From Lentisphaerota bacterium (GTDB lineage Bacteria > Verrucomicrobiota > Lentisphaeria > Oligosphaerales > JAFGRS01): DNA of 6,716 nucleotides. Shown here one piece after another: positions 5,772-6,716 of this stretch; the stretch's first letter is position 1, and every line of letters begins with the position of its first letter. The notes beneath the pieces were generated by a model. That model saw only the letters and a list, made by a program, of their open reading frames with translations. It was not told the DNA's origin and ran no database searches. The stretch is from NCBI GenBank assembly GCA_012514865.1, contig JAAYZO010000373.1, positions 1-6,716 of the forward strand, read 5' to 3'. The position numbers were made by a program, and so were the translations under genes.

Positions 5772-6716
5772 CTAGCCGCGGCGGGCGCAGGGCCCGGTGC
5801 AGCCATCCCAGCAGTAGGTGCACAGCTTGCTGCGCGGCAGGCCGATGGCCTGGACCATGTCGGGCAGGGTCTGGTACTTCAGCGTCGTGAGCTTCAGGGT
5901 ACGCCGGATGCGGTCGACCATGGCGCCGTAGCGCTCGCTGGCCGGATCGGCATACTCGTCGAGGTGACGGTCGTCGGCGCCCTCGAGTTCCTTGATGGCG
6001 CGACGGCTGGCCAGGTCGAGGATGTTCCGCGACCGCGAGAAGGTCAGGTAGCGGCACCCGTGCAGCAGGGGCGGGCAGGCCGGGCGCATGTGCACCTCGG
6101 CGGCGCCGAAATCGTAGAGCCGCTGCACGATCTCGCGGAGCTGCCGGCCGCGCACGATCGAGTCCTCACAGAAGAGGATGCGCTGGCCGTTGACCAGGGA
6201 GCGGATCGGGATCAGCTTCATGCGCGCCACCAGGTCGCGCACAGACGGATCCTGCGGCATGAAGCTGCGCGGCCAGGTCGGGGTGTACTTCACGAAAGGC
6301 CGCTTGAGCGGCAGCCCGGTCTCGTTGGCGTAGCCGACAGCATGGGCGGTGCCGGAATCCGGGATGCCGGCCACCATGTCCACGGTCACGCCGTCACCAC
6401 GGTCGGCCCGTGCCAGGGCGGCGCCGCAGCGGTAGCGCGCCTCCTCGGTGTTGATATCCTCGTAGGATGACGCCGGATAGCCGTAGTAGACCCAGAGGAA
6501 GGAGCAGACCTGCATCTCGCTCCCAGGTGCCTGGAGCTGCTCGATGCCGTCGGGGGTGATGCGGACGACCTCACCGGGGCCGAGGTAGCGATCGATCTCG
6601 TAGTCGAGGTTCGGGAAGGCGCTCGACTCCATGGTCACGGCATAGGCGCGGTCGCGCCGGCCGGTGATCAGCGGGGTGCGGCCATAGCGGTCGCGGGCGG
6701 CGTAGATGCCATCCTC
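5772..6716 (-). CDS. purF: Amidophosphoribosyltransferase (PurF), C-terminal part, Fe-S type
   Basis: Catalyses the first committed step of purine synthesis, converting PRPP and glutamine to 5-phosphoribosylamine. The window holds the last 314 residues; the N-terminal glutaminase with its Cys nucleophile is off the right edge. Visible residues (numbered from the edge) begin with the end of the glutaminase domain, AARDRYGRTPLITGRR (6-21). The phosphoribosyltransferase domain follows, with the PRPP loop ILFCEDSIVRG (180-190). Four cysteines match the positions that bind a 4Fe-4S cluster in Bacillus-type PurF: C71 (QVCSFLWVYY), C221 (LLHGCRYL), and C299 and C302 (CTYCWDG). Departures from the common form are ED in place of DD in the PRPP loop, GRQ in place of GTT after it, TFSRSRN where GID is usual (225-231), and KYTPTWPRSF (143-152) in place of the KNRYVGRTF flexible loop. 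This points to a divergent PurF clade, or less likely a paralogue. Transcription converges on the UGPase gene. Confidence 0.88.
   Translation of the reverse strand, partial: EDGIYAARDRYGRTPLITGRRDRAYAVTMESSAFPNLDYEIDRYLGPGEVVRITPDGIEQLQAPGSEMQVCSFLWVYYGYPASSYEDINTEEARYRCGAALARADRGDGVTVDMVAGIPDSGTAHAVGYANETGLPLKRPFVKYTPTWPRSFMPQDPSVRDLVARMKLIPIRSLVNGQRILFCEDSIVRGRQLREIVQRLYDFGAAEVHMRPACPPLLHGCRYLTFSRSRNILDLASRRAIKELEGADDRHLDEYADPASERYGAMVDRIRRTLKLTTLKYQTLPDMVQAIGLPRSKLCTYCWDGCTGPCARRG

Noticed and set aside
1..6716. CRISPR array, tRNA or rRNA genes, riboswitch
   Set aside because: No regularly spaced repeats, no cloverleaf or rRNA-like sequence, and no recognisable aptamer were found when reading both strands by eye.

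Overview
The window is a compact, GC-rich bacterial chromosomal segment with four complete protein genes, two more cut by the window edges, and one partial insertion sequence. The coding regions use almost exclusively G/C at third positions, which is why long false reading frames appear on the opposite strands. I cannot name the organism. A eukaryotic-type UTP-glucose-1-phosphate uridylyltransferase, a divergent iron-sulfur type PurF with a CEDSIVRG loop, and a 'caggctggaag' intergenic palindrome together lean, from memory only, toward an environmental lineage such as the PVC group or a neighbouring uncultured phylum. No search was run.

Layout. Positions 1-731 (minus) hold the N-terminal 243 codons of an IS4-family DDE transposase with its own strong sigma70-like promoter. 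The rest of this element lies off the left edge, and its inner end falls somewhere near 790-840. Positions 832-960 are a gene-free strip of palindromes: a short REP-like hairpin, then a 64-nt composite stem-loop placed where a terminator of the fab genes would be. The pair fabH (2365-3342) and fabF (961-2208) follows on the minus strand, with a 156-bp gap containing two strong palindromes. Divergently, a TetR-family regulator (3603-4211, plus) shares a 260-bp upstream region with fabH. The UDP-glucose pyrophosphorylase gene (4351-5703, plus) follows. It converges on purF (5772 to the right edge, minus), which lacks its N-terminal glutaminase part here.

How the genes relate. FabH starts fatty acid chains by condensing acetyl-CoA with malonyl-ACP, and FabF carries out elongation condensations. 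They are probably co-transcribed, and the divergent TetR protein is an obvious but unproven candidate to sense acyl-CoA/acyl-ACP or another ligand and control them. The uridylyltransferase supplies UDP-glucose for envelope glycans and glycolipids. PurF commits PRPP to purine synthesis. This is mostly housekeeping metabolism next to a mobile element. I see no defence island, CRISPR array, RNA gene or convincing new multi-gene system. The points worth following up are the atypical PurF active-site loops, the UGPase type, the divergent regulator, and the recurring intergenic palindromes.
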